Below the pieces are notes generated by a model. The model saw nothing but the letters and a program-made list of their open reading frames with translations, was not told the origin of the DNA and made no database searches. DNA of 64,000 nt from Lewinellaceae bacterium (GTDB taxonomy: Bacteria > Bacteroidota > Bacteroidia > Chitinophagales > Saprospiraceae), in assembly GCA_020636315.1 (NCBI GenBank), contig JACJYA010000007.1, positions 310,001-374,000 on the forward strand, given 5' to 3'. The translations under genes were made by a program, and so were the position numbers. Each line of letters opens with the position of its first letter. The first letter of the stretch is position 1. Of this stretch, positions 9,151 to 17,574 are shown in pieces.

Positions 9151-10233
9151 ATGATGAAAACGCCTATTTCGACGATCTTTCTGGCTTTTAGTTTTTGCTC
9201 CTTTTTGTCTGCCCAACCTGCCGCCCCCGATTTTACGGTTACAGACAGCCAGGGGCAGGCACACCACCTCTATGCCGATTACCTGAACCAGAATAAAACC
9301 GTGGTTTTAGAATTGTTTTTCACCTACTGCCCGCCCTGCAACAGCATCGCCCCTCTTGTAGAGCCTCTTTACCAATCCTGGGGTGGCGGCAGTGCAGAAG
9401 TGGAGTTCATCAGCCTGAGCATTAAAAATGACGACACCAGCACCGACGTTGCCATTTTCAAAGCGAATTACGGGCATACTTTCCCCGGCGTTGGCGCCGA
9501 CGGCGGCAGCCTGCCTGCCTGCCTGCCCTACCAGAACGGCACCTACGGGCTTTTCTTCGGTACGCCCACCTTCGTAGTCATCGCTCCGGACGGGTCCGTC
9601 AATTTCGACCCCAGAGGCCCGAACCAGTCAGCCACCATCGATTCGGTTGACGTCGCCATTGCGGCTACCGGCGCGGCCCGCCCTCCCGTCGCTTTTACGG
9701 TCGGGGGCAGCGTCAACACCCCTCAGGGAGACCCCATCAACGGCGTTGCGGTAAACCTGCTGGAAATTTCCGGCTCCACTGGAACTTCAGGCCCCACGGG
9801 CCAATATTCTTTTAATACCCAGCTGGAATACGATCAGCTTTATACCCTGCAGGCTCAGAAAACCGGAGGTAGCCGAAACGGAGTCAGTACCCATGACCTT
9901 CTGCTCATCAGCCGGCATATTCTCGGGGTAGCACCTTTCAATAACCCTCTTCAGGTTATTGCTTCCGATGCCAACAGGGACAGCAAAGTGACTACCCTCG
10001 ACCTGATTTACCTGCGGCGCCTCATCCTGGGCATCGACACGGAACTCAACGGCCAGGAATCCTGGATCTTCATCAACCCGGATTATCAGTTTCAAAACCC
10101 TGCCGACCCCTTCCCCGAAGCCTACTCCGGAGATGCAGGAAAAGTATTCTTCTCCGTACAGGGATACGCACCGTCCAACTGGATCGGGCTCAAAATTGGT
10201 GACGTGAATGATAGTGCAGATGGCAGCCAGTAA
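9151..10233 (+). CDS. Secreted redoxin with carboxypeptidase-regulatory-like and dockerin domains
   Basis: A 360-residue exported protein. Residues 1-22 form a signal peptide ending LSAQ. Residues about 25-165 are an AhpC/TlpA-type thioredoxin fold with CPPC at 60-63 and the strand FFGTPTFVVIAPDG. Residues about 178-240 resemble a carboxypeptidase-regulatory or SpaA-like fold (GDPINGVAVNLLE). Residues about 245-355 hold dockerin type I features: STHDLLLISRHILG, then DANRDSKVTTLDLIYLRRLILG, and a final IGDVNDSADG. No T9SS sorting domain is visible. The redox motif suggests thiol exchange outside the inner membrane. The dockerin part could bind calcium or a partner; no cohesin was seen in the window. 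Confidence 0.8.
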   Translation: MMKTPISTIFLAFSFCSFLSAQPAAPDFTVTDSQGQAHHLYADYLNQNKTVVLELFFTYCPPCNSIAPLVEPLYQSWGGGSAEVEFISLSIKNDDTSTDVAIFKANYGHTFPGVGADGGSLPACLPYQNGTYGLFFGTPTFVVIAPDGSVNFDPRGPNQSATIDSVDVAIAATGAARPPVAFTVGGSVNTPQGDPINGVAVNLLEISGSTGTSGPTGQYSFNTQLEYDQLYTLQAQKTGGSRNGVSTHDLLLISRHILGVAPFNNPLQVIASDANRDSKVTTLDLIYLRRLILGIDTELNGQESWIFINPDYQFQNPADPFPEAYSGDAGKVFFSVQGYAPSNWIGLKIGDVNDSADGSQ

Positions 10234-10270
10234 CCGGCAGGACGGATTTTTTTCGTTATTCCTTCTCCAC

Positions 10271-10300
10271 TTTGGCAAAAGGTACAAAGTAGTATATTTG
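10271..10300 (+). promoter_or_regulatory. Bacteroidota-type promoter (-33 TTTG, -7 TATATTTG)
   Basis: TTTG at 10271-10274 is followed, after 18 bases, by TATATTTG at 10293-10300, an exact match to the -33/-7 consensus of the Bacteroidota primary sigma factor. The start codon of the TolB-like lipoprotein is 14 bases further on. This is the clearest promoter in the window. Confidence 0.7.
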
Positions 10301-10313
10301 CACAAAACGAAAA

Positions 10314-11426
10314 ATGAGTATGACCATTCGCACTATCGCCATTCTGCTTTCTTTCGCTATGCTAGCAGCTTGCCAATCGTCCGGTGAACAGCAGGGCCAG
10401 GAAAAAAGCAATAACGAAACCACTGTTAATGCCGACAGCCTGCGCTACCCGGATGAGGCCAACCTCAAAAATGTAAAACAACTGACTTTCGGCGGAGACA
10501 ATGCCGAAGCTTACTGGAGTTTTAACGGTAAGTATCTGAGCTTTCAGGCCACCAACGAAGCCTGGGGAACGGAGTGCGACCAGATCTATTACATGCCCGC
10601 CGGCGGTTACTCCGGAAACCAGCCCCCCCTGGTAAGTACCGGCAAAGGACGAACGACCTGCGCTTATTTCATGCCCGGAGATACCGCTATACTCTATGCC
10701 TCCACTCACCTGGGCAACGAAGCCTGCCCCGAAACGCCCCACTCCGTACAGGGCCAATACGTCTGGCCTATCTATGCCGATTTTGACATCTTTGTTGCCA
10801 ACCTGGAGGGCAAGATCATCAAACAACTGACCGATTCCCCGGGATACGATGCGGAAGCCACCATTTCTCCGGACGGGAAGAAGATCGTTTTCACCTCCAC
10901 CCGTTCCGGGGACATTGAATTGTGGACCATGGACATCGATGGGGCCAACCTCCAACAAGTTACCGACGAATTAGGGTACGACGGGGGAGCCTTCTTCTCA
11001 CCGGACAGCAGGATGCTCGTTTTTCGCGCCTCCCGTCCAAAATCAGAAGAGGAGGTGTCCCTCTACAAAAACCTCCTGGCGGAAAACGTAGTACAACCCA
11101 CCAGCATGGAGGTTTTTGTCTGTAACGTCGATGGAAGCGGCATGCGCCAGGTTACCAACCTGGGGAAAGCCAACTGGGCTCCCTATTTCCACCCTTCCGG
11201 AAAAAGCATCCTGTTTGCCTCCAACCATCACACGGACAGTGGCCGGCAGTTTAACATTTTCTCCATCAACCTGGATGGCGCCGGGTTGAAACAGATTACC
11301 TTTGACAACACCTTCGACGCCTTTCCTATGTTCTCGCCGGATGGTAAAAAGATCGCTTTTTCTTCCAACCGGAACAACGGAGGCACCCGGTCAACCAATG
11401 TCTTCGTTGCCGACTGGGTAGAATAG
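10314..11426 (+). CDS. TolB-like beta-propeller lipoprotein
   Basis: A 370-residue predicted lipoprotein. The signal ends LAACQSSG, with the lipidated Cys at residue 20. The rest is built of repeated PD40 units: YDAEATISPDGKKIVFTSTRSGDIELWTMD near residues 178-207, and similar blocks DGGAFFSPDSR, WAPYFHPSGKSILFASN and DAFPMFSPDGKKIAFSSNR. The fold is a six-bladed propeller as in TolB and related proteins. The exact role is unknown; such proteins usually bind other proteins or peptides. Its own promoter lies directly upstream. The GH1 gene follows 23 bases downstream and may be cotranscribed. Confidence 0.87.
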   Translation: MSMTIRTIAILLSFAMLAACQSSGEQQGQEKSNNETTVNADSLRYPDEANLKNVKQLTFGGDNAEAYWSFNGKYLSFQATNEAWGTECDQIYYMPAGGYSGNQPPLVSTGKGRTTCAYFMPGDTAILYASTHLGNEACPETPHSVQGQYVWPIYADFDIFVANLEGKIIKQLTDSPGYDAEATISPDGKKIVFTSTRSGDIELWTMDIDGANLQQVTDELGYDGGAFFSPDSRMLVFRASRPKSEEEVSLYKNLLAENVVQPTSMEVFVCNVDGSGMRQVTNLGKANWAPYFHPSGKSILFASNHHTDSGRQFNIFSINLDGAGLKQITFDNTFDAFPMFSPDGKKIAFSSNRNNGGTRSTNVFVADWVE

Positions 11427-11449
11427 AAAAAATAACAACCACCCGTATT

Positions 11450-12628
11450 ATGCGCCTTGAATTTCCCGAACATTTTTTCTGGGGCACCTCAACTTCCGCC
11501 ACTCAGGTGGAAACCGCCTCGGCGCACAACTGGCGGGGATTCAAGGCCAGAGATGGGCACATACTGGAGCAGACAACCGCTCACGAAGCGCTCAGAGAAC
11601 TGGATGCCTCCTTTATTATACAATTCGGAGACGTTTACCGCTGCGGGGTCGATTGGGCAAGGCTTCAACCCGAGCCTTTTGCGCCCTTCGACAGAGAAGC
11701 AGTTGAAGAATACCAGCAATTTTTCCGGTTGTTGAATAACGGAGGCACCCGGATTCTCTTTGTCATGCACCATTTTACCAACCCCCTCTGGTTTGAACAA
11801 AACGGAGGTTGGCTCAATGAAGACAACATCTCGGCATTTGTGGACTATGCCCGCCGGTGTATAGCTCATTTTAAACCGTATGTTTTTAACTGGAATACCT
11901 TCAACGAGCCCAATGTATATGCGGCGAACGCCTATTTGCTGGGCATTTTCCCACCGCATAAGCGAAGCCTGGCAAAAGCCAACCGGGTATTGCGCCACCT
12001 TCGGCAGGCCCACGATGTGGTTTACGACCTGCTCAAGGCCGAGTGCCCTGAAAAACCGGTGAGCATATCCCTGAATACAGGCTGTTTCAAAGGCCTAAAC
12101 TGGCTCGGCAAAATACCTGCCAGGCTCACAGACTGGTGGTTCATAAACCGTGCTGCCCGCCTCTTCAAAAAGGTAGATTACTGGGGGCTGAGCTATTATG
12201 CCTACATCCCCTTCGGCCCTTTTCCCATTACTGAAGTTGAAAAACCGGGAAAACTGGATGAACTGGGCATTCCCCACGATAAAATGTGGGGGTATAAGCC
12301 CGACGGCCTGGGGCCCATACTTCGCCGCTTTCACAAACGGTTTGGCAAGCCGATAATAATGGTCGAAAGCGGCATTTGTACTGATGACCCCAAGCGCCGC
12401 ATTCAGGCTATTAAAGATTACCTCCAGGTATGCCACAAGGCCATACAGGATGGTGTTGTGATCCAGGGATTTATCGAATGGAGCACCTGGGACAATTTTG
12501 AATGGAACCTCGGCCCAACCTATCGCTTTGGCCTGGTGCGCGTAAACCTGGAAACCATGGAACGGGAGATGACCGAGGCCGGAGAGTTTTTCGCCAGGGT
12601 AGCCATAGAAAATGCAGTAAGCATTTAA
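11450..12628 (+). CDS. Glycoside hydrolase family 1 (beta-glycosidase)
   Basis: Retaining beta-glycosidase of 392 residues, shorter than the usual 440-480. The N-terminus FFWGTSTSATQVE matches the GH1 signature. The acid/base glutamate is Glu153 in TFNEPN and the nucleophile is Glu306 in IIMVESGI, where Ser replaces the usual Asn of ENG. The late block WSTWDNFEWNLGPTYRFGLV is typical. No signal peptide, so it probably acts in the cytosol on imported disaccharides or glycosides; the substrate is not predictable. It follows the TolB-like gene closely. Confidence 0.93.
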   Translation: MRLEFPEHFFWGTSTSATQVETASAHNWRGFKARDGHILEQTTAHEALRELDASFIIQFGDVYRCGVDWARLQPEPFAPFDREAVEEYQQFFRLLNNGGTRILFVMHHFTNPLWFEQNGGWLNEDNISAFVDYARRCIAHFKPYVFNWNTFNEPNVYAANAYLLGIFPPHKRSLAKANRVLRHLRQAHDVVYDLLKAECPEKPVSISLNTGCFKGLNWLGKIPARLTDWWFINRAARLFKKVDYWGLSYYAYIPFGPFPITEVEKPGKLDELGIPHDKMWGYKPDGLGPILRRFHKRFGKPIIMVESGICTDDPKRRIQAIKDYLQVCHKAIQDGVVIQGFIEWSTWDNFEWNLGPTYRFGLVRVNLETMEREMTEAGEFFARVAIENAVSI

Positions 12629-12660
12629 ATTCTGCTTCTCCTAAACAACAAGTCTAACTG

Positions 12661-13467
12661 ATGAAGCACCTTCCACTCCTGCTCTTTATTCATTGTTTTT
12701 CCTGCCTCTGCGCGCAGAATGGCGCCCCGCCTACAGCGGGCGCCCGCAGTGCGGCCATGGGATATACGGGGGCCACCTATACCGACATCAACTCCATTTT
12801 TTCCAACCAGGCCGGCCTGGCGCACCTGGAAACCCCGGCTATTACCGGCTACGGCGAACAACGCTTCCTGATTAGCGAGATCAGGGCCGCCGCCCTGGGG
12901 GCAGCCCTGCCTACTTCCTCGGGCACTTTCGGGCTTTCGCTTCACTATTTCGGATTCGAAAAATACAATGAACAACGGGTAGGACTGGCTTACGGGCGCC
13001 GCCTGCTGGACAAGCTATCCCTTGGCGCCCAGTTTCTGGTGCTGAACACGCGAATACCGGAATATGGAAATAAGGCAGCCCTGACCTTTGAACTGGGAGC
13101 CATGGCTGAACTCCTGCCTCAGCTGAACCTTGGCGTCCACCTTTTTAGCCCCGCCCGGGTCCGGTTGACGGATGAGGAAAACCTGCCCAGTATTCTCAAT
13201 CTGGGCATCAGCTATCTTCCTTCCCGGAAGCTGGCGCTCTTTGCCGAACTGGAAAAGGATATCGATTTCAGCGCCCGGGCAAAATTCGGGCTGGAATACC
13301 AGATCATCGAGGCATTTTTCCTCAGGCTGGGTACAGCCACCCAGCCTACTTTGCTGAGTTTCGGGCTGGGGTACTCTCTGCCCAATGGGTTGGCAATAGA
13401 TATTGCTTCGAGCTACCATCAGGTGCTTGGCTTTACCCCTACCGCCAGTATCACTTTTAAGCAATGA
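12661..13467 (+). CDS. Outer-membrane beta-barrel protein, PorV/PorQ-like
   Basis: A 268-residue exported protein. The signal peptide ends near CLCAQ. The mature start, GARSAAMGYTGATYTDINSIFSNQAGLA, is the signature of the FadL-like/PorV-type barrel family of Bacteroidota, in which a glycine-rich N-terminal plug region names early gene products such as PorV and PorQ. The rest alternates short amphipathic strands and ends with Phe-Lys-Gln, a plausible barrel end. Role not known. The futalosine hydrolase gene starts 9 bases downstream, so the two are probably cotranscribed. Confidence 0.75.
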   Translation: MKHLPLLLFIHCFSCLCAQNGAPPTAGARSAAMGYTGATYTDINSIFSNQAGLAHLETPAITGYGEQRFLISEIRAAALGAALPTSSGTFGLSLHYFGFEKYNEQRVGLAYGRRLLDKLSLGAQFLVLNTRIPEYGNKAALTFELGAMAELLPQLNLGVHLFSPARVRLTDEENLPSILNLGISYLPSRKLALFAELEKDIDFSARAKFGLEYQIIEAFFLRLGTATQPTLLSFGLGYSLPNGLAIDIASSYHQVLGFTPTASITFKQ

Positions 13468-13476
13468 TCCCCGATT

Positions 13477-14157
13477 ATGAATATTCTTGTAGTTGCTGCA
13501 ACTCCATTCGAAATACAACCTCTGCTCGAATACCTGGACAAAAAATTTGTCGGGAGCGGCCATTTCACTTATCAGAAAGGAGGGGTTGAAGTTGCCGTCC
13601 TGATAACCGGCGTTGGGCTCCCGCTCATGTCCTATGCCATGGGCAAGGTACTGGGAAGTAAAGAAACCAGCCTGGCGATAAATGCCGGTATTGCAGGTGC
13701 TTTAGACCCGGAAATGCAAATTGGAGATGTAGTTCAGATAGCCAGTGAACGCTTCGCCGACCTGGGTGTCCAGGAAGCCGACGGCCGCTTTACCAGCGTG
13801 CATGAACTGGGGCTGATCGATCCGGATACCCCGCCTTTCAGGGGAGGAAAATTACTCAATGAAGCAGCCGGAAATTTTGATTTCCTGCCCGCAGCTCATG
13901 GCATCAGCGTGAACAAAGTGCACGGGTTCCCTTCCGACATAGAAGCTCTGCGGAAAAAATACCCCGATGCCCAGGTTGAAAGTATGGAAGGAGCTGCGTT
14001 CTTTTATGCCTGTCTGGCGGAAGGCTTACCCTTTCTCGAGGTCCGTTCCATTTCCAATTACGTGGAAGCCCGCAACCGGGAGAACTGGGACGTCTCCCTC
14101 GCAATTGAACGGTTGAACGAAGTCCTGATCGAACTGATAGAATCATTTTTCGGATAA
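13477..14157 (+). CDS. mqnB: Futalosine hydrolase
   Basis: Releases hypoxanthine from futalosine to give dehypoxanthine futalosine in the alternative menaquinone pathway. The 226-residue protein is a purine nucleoside phosphorylase-like fold: VVAATPFEIQPL at the start, LAINAGIAGAL near residues 66-76 as the phosphorylase motif, and ESMEGAAFFYACL near 168-180 as the purine-site segment. These residues and the absence of methylthioadenosine-nucleosidase hallmarks favour MqnB over MTAN. The usual length is 220-230. The other mqn genes are not in this window. Confidence 0.9.
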   Translation: MNILVVAATPFEIQPLLEYLDKKFVGSGHFTYQKGGVEVAVLITGVGLPLMSYAMGKVLGSKETSLAINAGIAGALDPEMQIGDVVQIASERFADLGVQEADGRFTSVHELGLIDPDTPPFRGGKLLNEAAGNFDFLPAAHGISVNKVHGFPSDIEALRKKYPDAQVESMEGAAFFYACLAEGLPFLEVRSISNYVEARNRENWDVSLAIERLNEVLIELIESFFG

Positions 14158-14167
14158 AATACCCAAA

Positions 14168-14198
14168 CTTAAGCGGTAAAGGGAATTTACCGCTTAAG
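14168..14198. repeat. 31-nt hairpin element, copy 1
   Basis: A perfect 13-bp stem, CTTAAGCGGTAAA against its complement, closes a GGGAA loop. It lies between the convergent mqnB and prmC genes and its right arm includes the prmC stop codon. One of four copies in this window (38972-39002, 61488-61518, 61535-61565) with the same 13-5-13 architecture. Confidence 0.75.
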
Positions 14199-15039
14199 GG
14201 CCCGGCCATTGCCCCCGGGCCATTCGTTCCTTACCATTAATGTCCAGCTTTAACTCAACCTGCATAAAACCCTGTTCGACAAGGATTTTTGCCACTTCAC
14301 CTGCATTGAATTCGTTGGTTTCAAAAAAGAGCCAACCACCGGGCAAAAGCTTACGGGTAGCAAACCGGCTGATGGTGTGGTAAAACAGCAAGGGATCCTC
14401 ATTTTCGACAAAAAGTGCCTGCCTGGGTTCGTACCGCCAGACGTTTTCCGGCATCAAAGAGGCTTGCTGCTCGGGTATATACGGCGGATTACTGACGATC
14501 GCATCAAACCGGCCGAATTTCACCCACTGCGCTTCCTCCAGAATATCCGCCTGTTGAAAACGGGCCTCCACTCCATTGCGCGCTGCATTTTCACTGGCCA
14601 GCTCCAGGGCTCCCGGACTGATATCAGTTGCCCATACGTCCCATTTCGGCCGGTGTTTTTTTAATGTTACCGGTATGCATCCGCTACCGGTTCCGATATC
14701 CAACACCCTCAGCGGCGGGCCTTTCAGGGTTTCCAACATCCAATGCACCAGCTCTTCGGTTTCCGGCCTGGGAATGAGCACCCGGCGGTCCACGCTAAAC
14801 CTAAGGCCATAGAAATCGGCCTCACCAAGGATGTACTGGACGGGTTCCTGCTCCCGCAAGCGGGCCGATATCTCGTTTAACCGTTTTTGTTGTTCCGGAT
14901 TAAGTGCTTCCTTTCTGTTTGGATTGCGAATGCCGAAAGCATCCTCAAAGACAATGCGAGTTATGCTTTTGGCCTCTCCTGGCCCATAGAGAGGTTCCAG
15001 GGTAAGCATGAGTTGCCGATATGCTTTTTCTATAGTCAA
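14194..15039 (-). CDS. prmC: Peptide chain release factor N5-glutamine methyltransferase
   Basis: Methylates the Gln of the GGQ motif of RF1 and RF2 with S-adenosylmethionine. The 281-residue protein has the diagnostic NPPYIP near residue 192, preceded by VLDIGTGSGCIPVTLKKH as SAM motif I near residue 118. RPETEELV is also present. The N-terminal helical domain is complete only if translation starts at a TTG at 15039, because the first ATG (15009) would remove ten conserved residues; the TTG start is therefore preferred but not certain. The stop codon lies inside the hairpin of element copy 1. The nspC gene follows upstream with 11 bases between. Confidence 0.92.
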   Translation of the reverse strand: MTIEKAYRQLMLTLEPLYGPGEAKSITRIVFEDAFGIRNPNRKEALNPEQQKRLNEISARLREQEPVQYILGEADFYGLRFSVDRRVLIPRPETEELVHWMLETLKGPPLRVLDIGTGSGCIPVTLKKHRPKWDVWATDISPGALELASENAARNGVEARFQQADILEEAQWVKFGRFDAIVSNPPYIPEQQASLMPENVWRYEPRQALFVENEDPLLFYHTISRFATRKLLPGGWLFFETNEFNAGEVAKILVEQGFMQVELKLDINGKERMARGQWPGP

Positions 15040-15050
15040 CGGTAAAGCCT

Positions 15051-16187
15051 TTAGGACAAGCGCCCCTTAAAATCCTCGTAACCGAACTCCCTTACCACCT
15101 CCAGGGTGTCGTCCTCCTGCCAGATGCAGATGTCGGGGTGTCTGACCCCGTTAAAAGTGGTGGTTTTCACCATGGTGTAATGGATCATGTCCTTGAACAC
15201 GACCAGGCCGCCCACCTGCAGTTCTTTGTCAAAGGAATACGCTTCCATGTAATCGCCGGCCAGGCAGCTCACCCCTCCTATGCGGTAGGTGGGTTTTCCG
15301 GGCTGGGGGTCCGTTGCGCCGGCGATGCGGGGCCGATAGGGCATCTCCAGGGTGTCCGGCATGTGGGCTGTAAAAGAAACATCGACAATAGCAGTGCGGA
15401 CTCCCCGGTTATGCACGATGTCCAGCACCGTTGAAACGAGGTCGCCTGTTTCCCAGGCTATGGCGCTTCCGGGTTCCAGAATGACTTCCAGGCCGTACTT
15501 CTCCCGGAAGGCCTTGAGAAGCCCGACGAGATGATCCACATCATAGCCCTTCCGGGTCATCAGGTGGCCGCCGCCGAAATTCACCCATTTCAACCGGGGG
15601 AAGAACCGGCTGAAATGCCTTTCGAAAGCACCCAGCACCTTCTCCAGGTCATAGGATGTTGACTCACAAAGGGTGTGAAAATGCAGCCCTTCTATACCTT
15701 CGGGCAAGCCACCTTCAAGGTTGTCAGGAGCTTCTCCCAGGCGGGAACCTTTTGCGGCCGGGTTGTACAGATCCACCTCCACTTCAGAATACTCGGGATT
15801 GACCCGCAACCCCGGCGAAATCTGGTGAGGAGCCGCTTTCAACTGTTCCCGGTAACGATGATACTGGTTCAGTGAATTGAAAGTAATGTGGCTGCTATAC
15901 CGCATGATTTCCCCAAACTCCGAAGGGACATAAGCCGGCGCATAAGTGTGAGCCCGCACTCCCATTTCCTCATAGATCAGCCGCGCCTCGTGCAGAGAAC
16001 TGGCTGTGGCTCCCCTGAGATACCGGGCAACCAGCGGAAATACTTTCCACATAGCAAACCCTTTAAGAGCAAGGATAATGGAAACGCCGGCACGTTCCTG
16101 CACCCCGCGGATCAGTTCCAGGTTTTTTCGCAATAATTTCTCCTCCAGCACAAAAGCCGGAGAAGGTATTTTGGAATAATCGATCAT
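15051..16187 (-). CDS. nspC: Carboxynorspermidine/carboxyspermidine decarboxylase
   Basis: PLP-dependent fold III decarboxylase that turns carboxy(nor)spermidine into (nor)spermidine. The 378-residue protein starts PSPAFVLEEKLLRKNLELI and carries the PLP lysine in ALKGFAMWKVFPL near residue 41. HFHTLCES, NFGGGH and LEPGSAIAW are further PLP-site blocks. It is followed on the same strand by prmC and preceded, 59 bases upstream, by the gene for the matching synthase, so the two form the alternative spermidine pathway common in Bacteroidota. Confidence 0.93.
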   Translation of the reverse strand: MIDYSKIPSPAFVLEEKLLRKNLELIRGVQERAGVSIILALKGFAMWKVFPLVARYLRGATASSLHEARLIYEEMGVRAHTYAPAYVPSEFGEIMRYSSHITFNSLNQYHRYREQLKAAPHQISPGLRVNPEYSEVEVDLYNPAAKGSRLGEAPDNLEGGLPEGIEGLHFHTLCESTSYDLEKVLGAFERHFSRFFPRLKWVNFGGGHLMTRKGYDVDHLVGLLKAFREKYGLEVILEPGSAIAWETGDLVSTVLDIVHNRGVRTAIVDVSFTAHMPDTLEMPYRPRIAGATDPQPGKPTYRIGGVSCLAGDYMEAYSFDKELQVGGLVVFKDMIHYTMVKTTTFNGVRHPDICIWQEDDTLEVVREFGYEDFKGRLS

Positions 16188-16246
16188 ATTTTTCCTTGTG
16201 AAAAAAACTTTGATACACTGCTACGCCACTTCCTTCCTCCTAACCC

Positions 16247-17455
16247 CTAATCCACTTCCAGGCCGACATCAAATTTTTCTTCCCACGGCAGCCCCATTGG
16301 CCCGAGTTGATCCAGGAAAGGATCAGGATTGAACTCTTCAACATTGAACACGCCCTGCCCGGCCCATTTTCCGGTGAGCACCATCATGGCGCCCAGCATT
16401 GCAGGGACACCGGTGGTGTAAGATACACCCTGAGCTCCCGTCTCTTTGAATGCGGCTTCATGGCTGCAGTTGTTCCAGATGTAATAGGTGCGTTCCCTCC
16501 CGTCTTTCACCCCGCGAATACGGCAGCCGATCGACGTCTGGCCGGTGTAATTTTCTCCCAGTTCTCCAGGGTCGGGCAGTACAGCCTTGAGGAATTCCAG
16601 AGGAATGATATCCACTCCTTTGTATTTCACAGGGTCGATCCTTGCCATGCCAATGTTTTGGATGACTCTCAGGTGGGTAAGGTATTCTTCACCGAAGGTC
16701 ATCCAGAACCTTGCTCGCTTTAGAGTGGGAAAGTTCTTCACCAGGGATTCGAGCTCCTCGTGGTAGATCAGATAGGAGTTTTTGGGCCCGATCCCTGGAT
16801 AGGTCAGCATTTTGCTGATCTCATGAGGTTCGGTTTCAACCCATTTCCCGTTTTCATAATAACGGCCTTTCTGGGTGATCTCCCGGATATTGATCTCAGG
16901 GTTAAAATTAGTGGCAAAAGCTTTACCATGATCCCCCGCATTGCAATCCACGATATCCAGGTAATGGATCTCATCGAAATGGTGTTTGGCGGCGCGGGCG
17001 GTAAATATGCTGGTTACCCCGGGGTCGAATCCGCACCCCAGAACCGCCAGCAGGCCTTTTTCCTTAAATCTATCCTGGTAAGCCCACTGCCAGCTGTATT
17101 CGAATTTGGCCTCATCTTTAGGCTCATAGTTGGCTGTGTCGAGATAATGCACGCCCGTTTCCAGGCAGGCATCCATAATAGTGAGGTCCTGGTAAGGCAG
17201 GGCCACGTGAATGACGATTTTCGGCTGAATTTTGCGGATCAGCTGTACCAGCTCGGGCACATTGTCGGCATCGACTCTTGCCGTTTGTATTTTGGAATGG
17301 CCTGTATCCCTTTTGACATCAGCAACGATGTCGTCACATTTGGACTGGGTGCGGCTGGCCAGCACGATCTCAGAGAAAACTTCGGGGTGTTGAGCGCATT
17401 TGTAGGTGACTACCCGCCCTACTCCTCCTGCGCCAATGATCAGGACTTTTGACAT
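16247..17455 (-). CDS. Carboxynorspermidine/carboxyspermidine synthase (saccharopine dehydrogenase fold)
   Basis: Condenses aspartate semialdehyde with putrescine or diaminopropane and reduces the Schiff base with NADPH to carboxy(nor)spermidine. The ATG at 17455 is used because it places the Rossmann motif VLIIGAGGVGRVV at residues 4-16; an upstream extension to 17497 adds 14 unconserved residues. The protein is 402 residues, the usual length. Blocks such as HVALPYQDLTIMDACLE and LDTANYEPK and the late GVPAMLGAMMVLTGKW are typical. Its partner nspC lies next to it, and a ureohydrolase-fold gene diverges from the same upstream region. Confidence 0.92.
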   Translation of the reverse strand: MSKVLIIGAGGVGRVVTYKCAQHPEVFSEIVLASRTQSKCDDIVADVKRDTGHSKIQTARVDADNVPELVQLIRKIQPKIVIHVALPYQDLTIMDACLETGVHYLDTANYEPKDEAKFEYSWQWAYQDRFKEKGLLAVLGCGFDPGVTSIFTARAAKHHFDEIHYLDIVDCNAGDHGKAFATNFNPEINIREITQKGRYYENGKWVETEPHEISKMLTYPGIGPKNSYLIYHEELESLVKNFPTLKRARFWMTFGEEYLTHLRVIQNIGMARIDPVKYKGVDIIPLEFLKAVLPDPGELGENYTGQTSIGCRIRGVKDGRERTYYIWNNCSHEAAFKETGAQGVSYTTGVPAMLGAMMVLTGKWAGQGVFNVEEFNPDPFLDQLGPMGLPWEEKFDVGLEVD

Positions 17456-17574
17456 AGCAGAGATTAGAAGTTTTGGTTCGTATAAATTTTCAGGCAAATG
17501 TAGTTATTTTGAACCGGCTTATTCACCCTGACAAGGTAAATTCAACTGGTGCACAACACCTCAATCTTTTTCGC

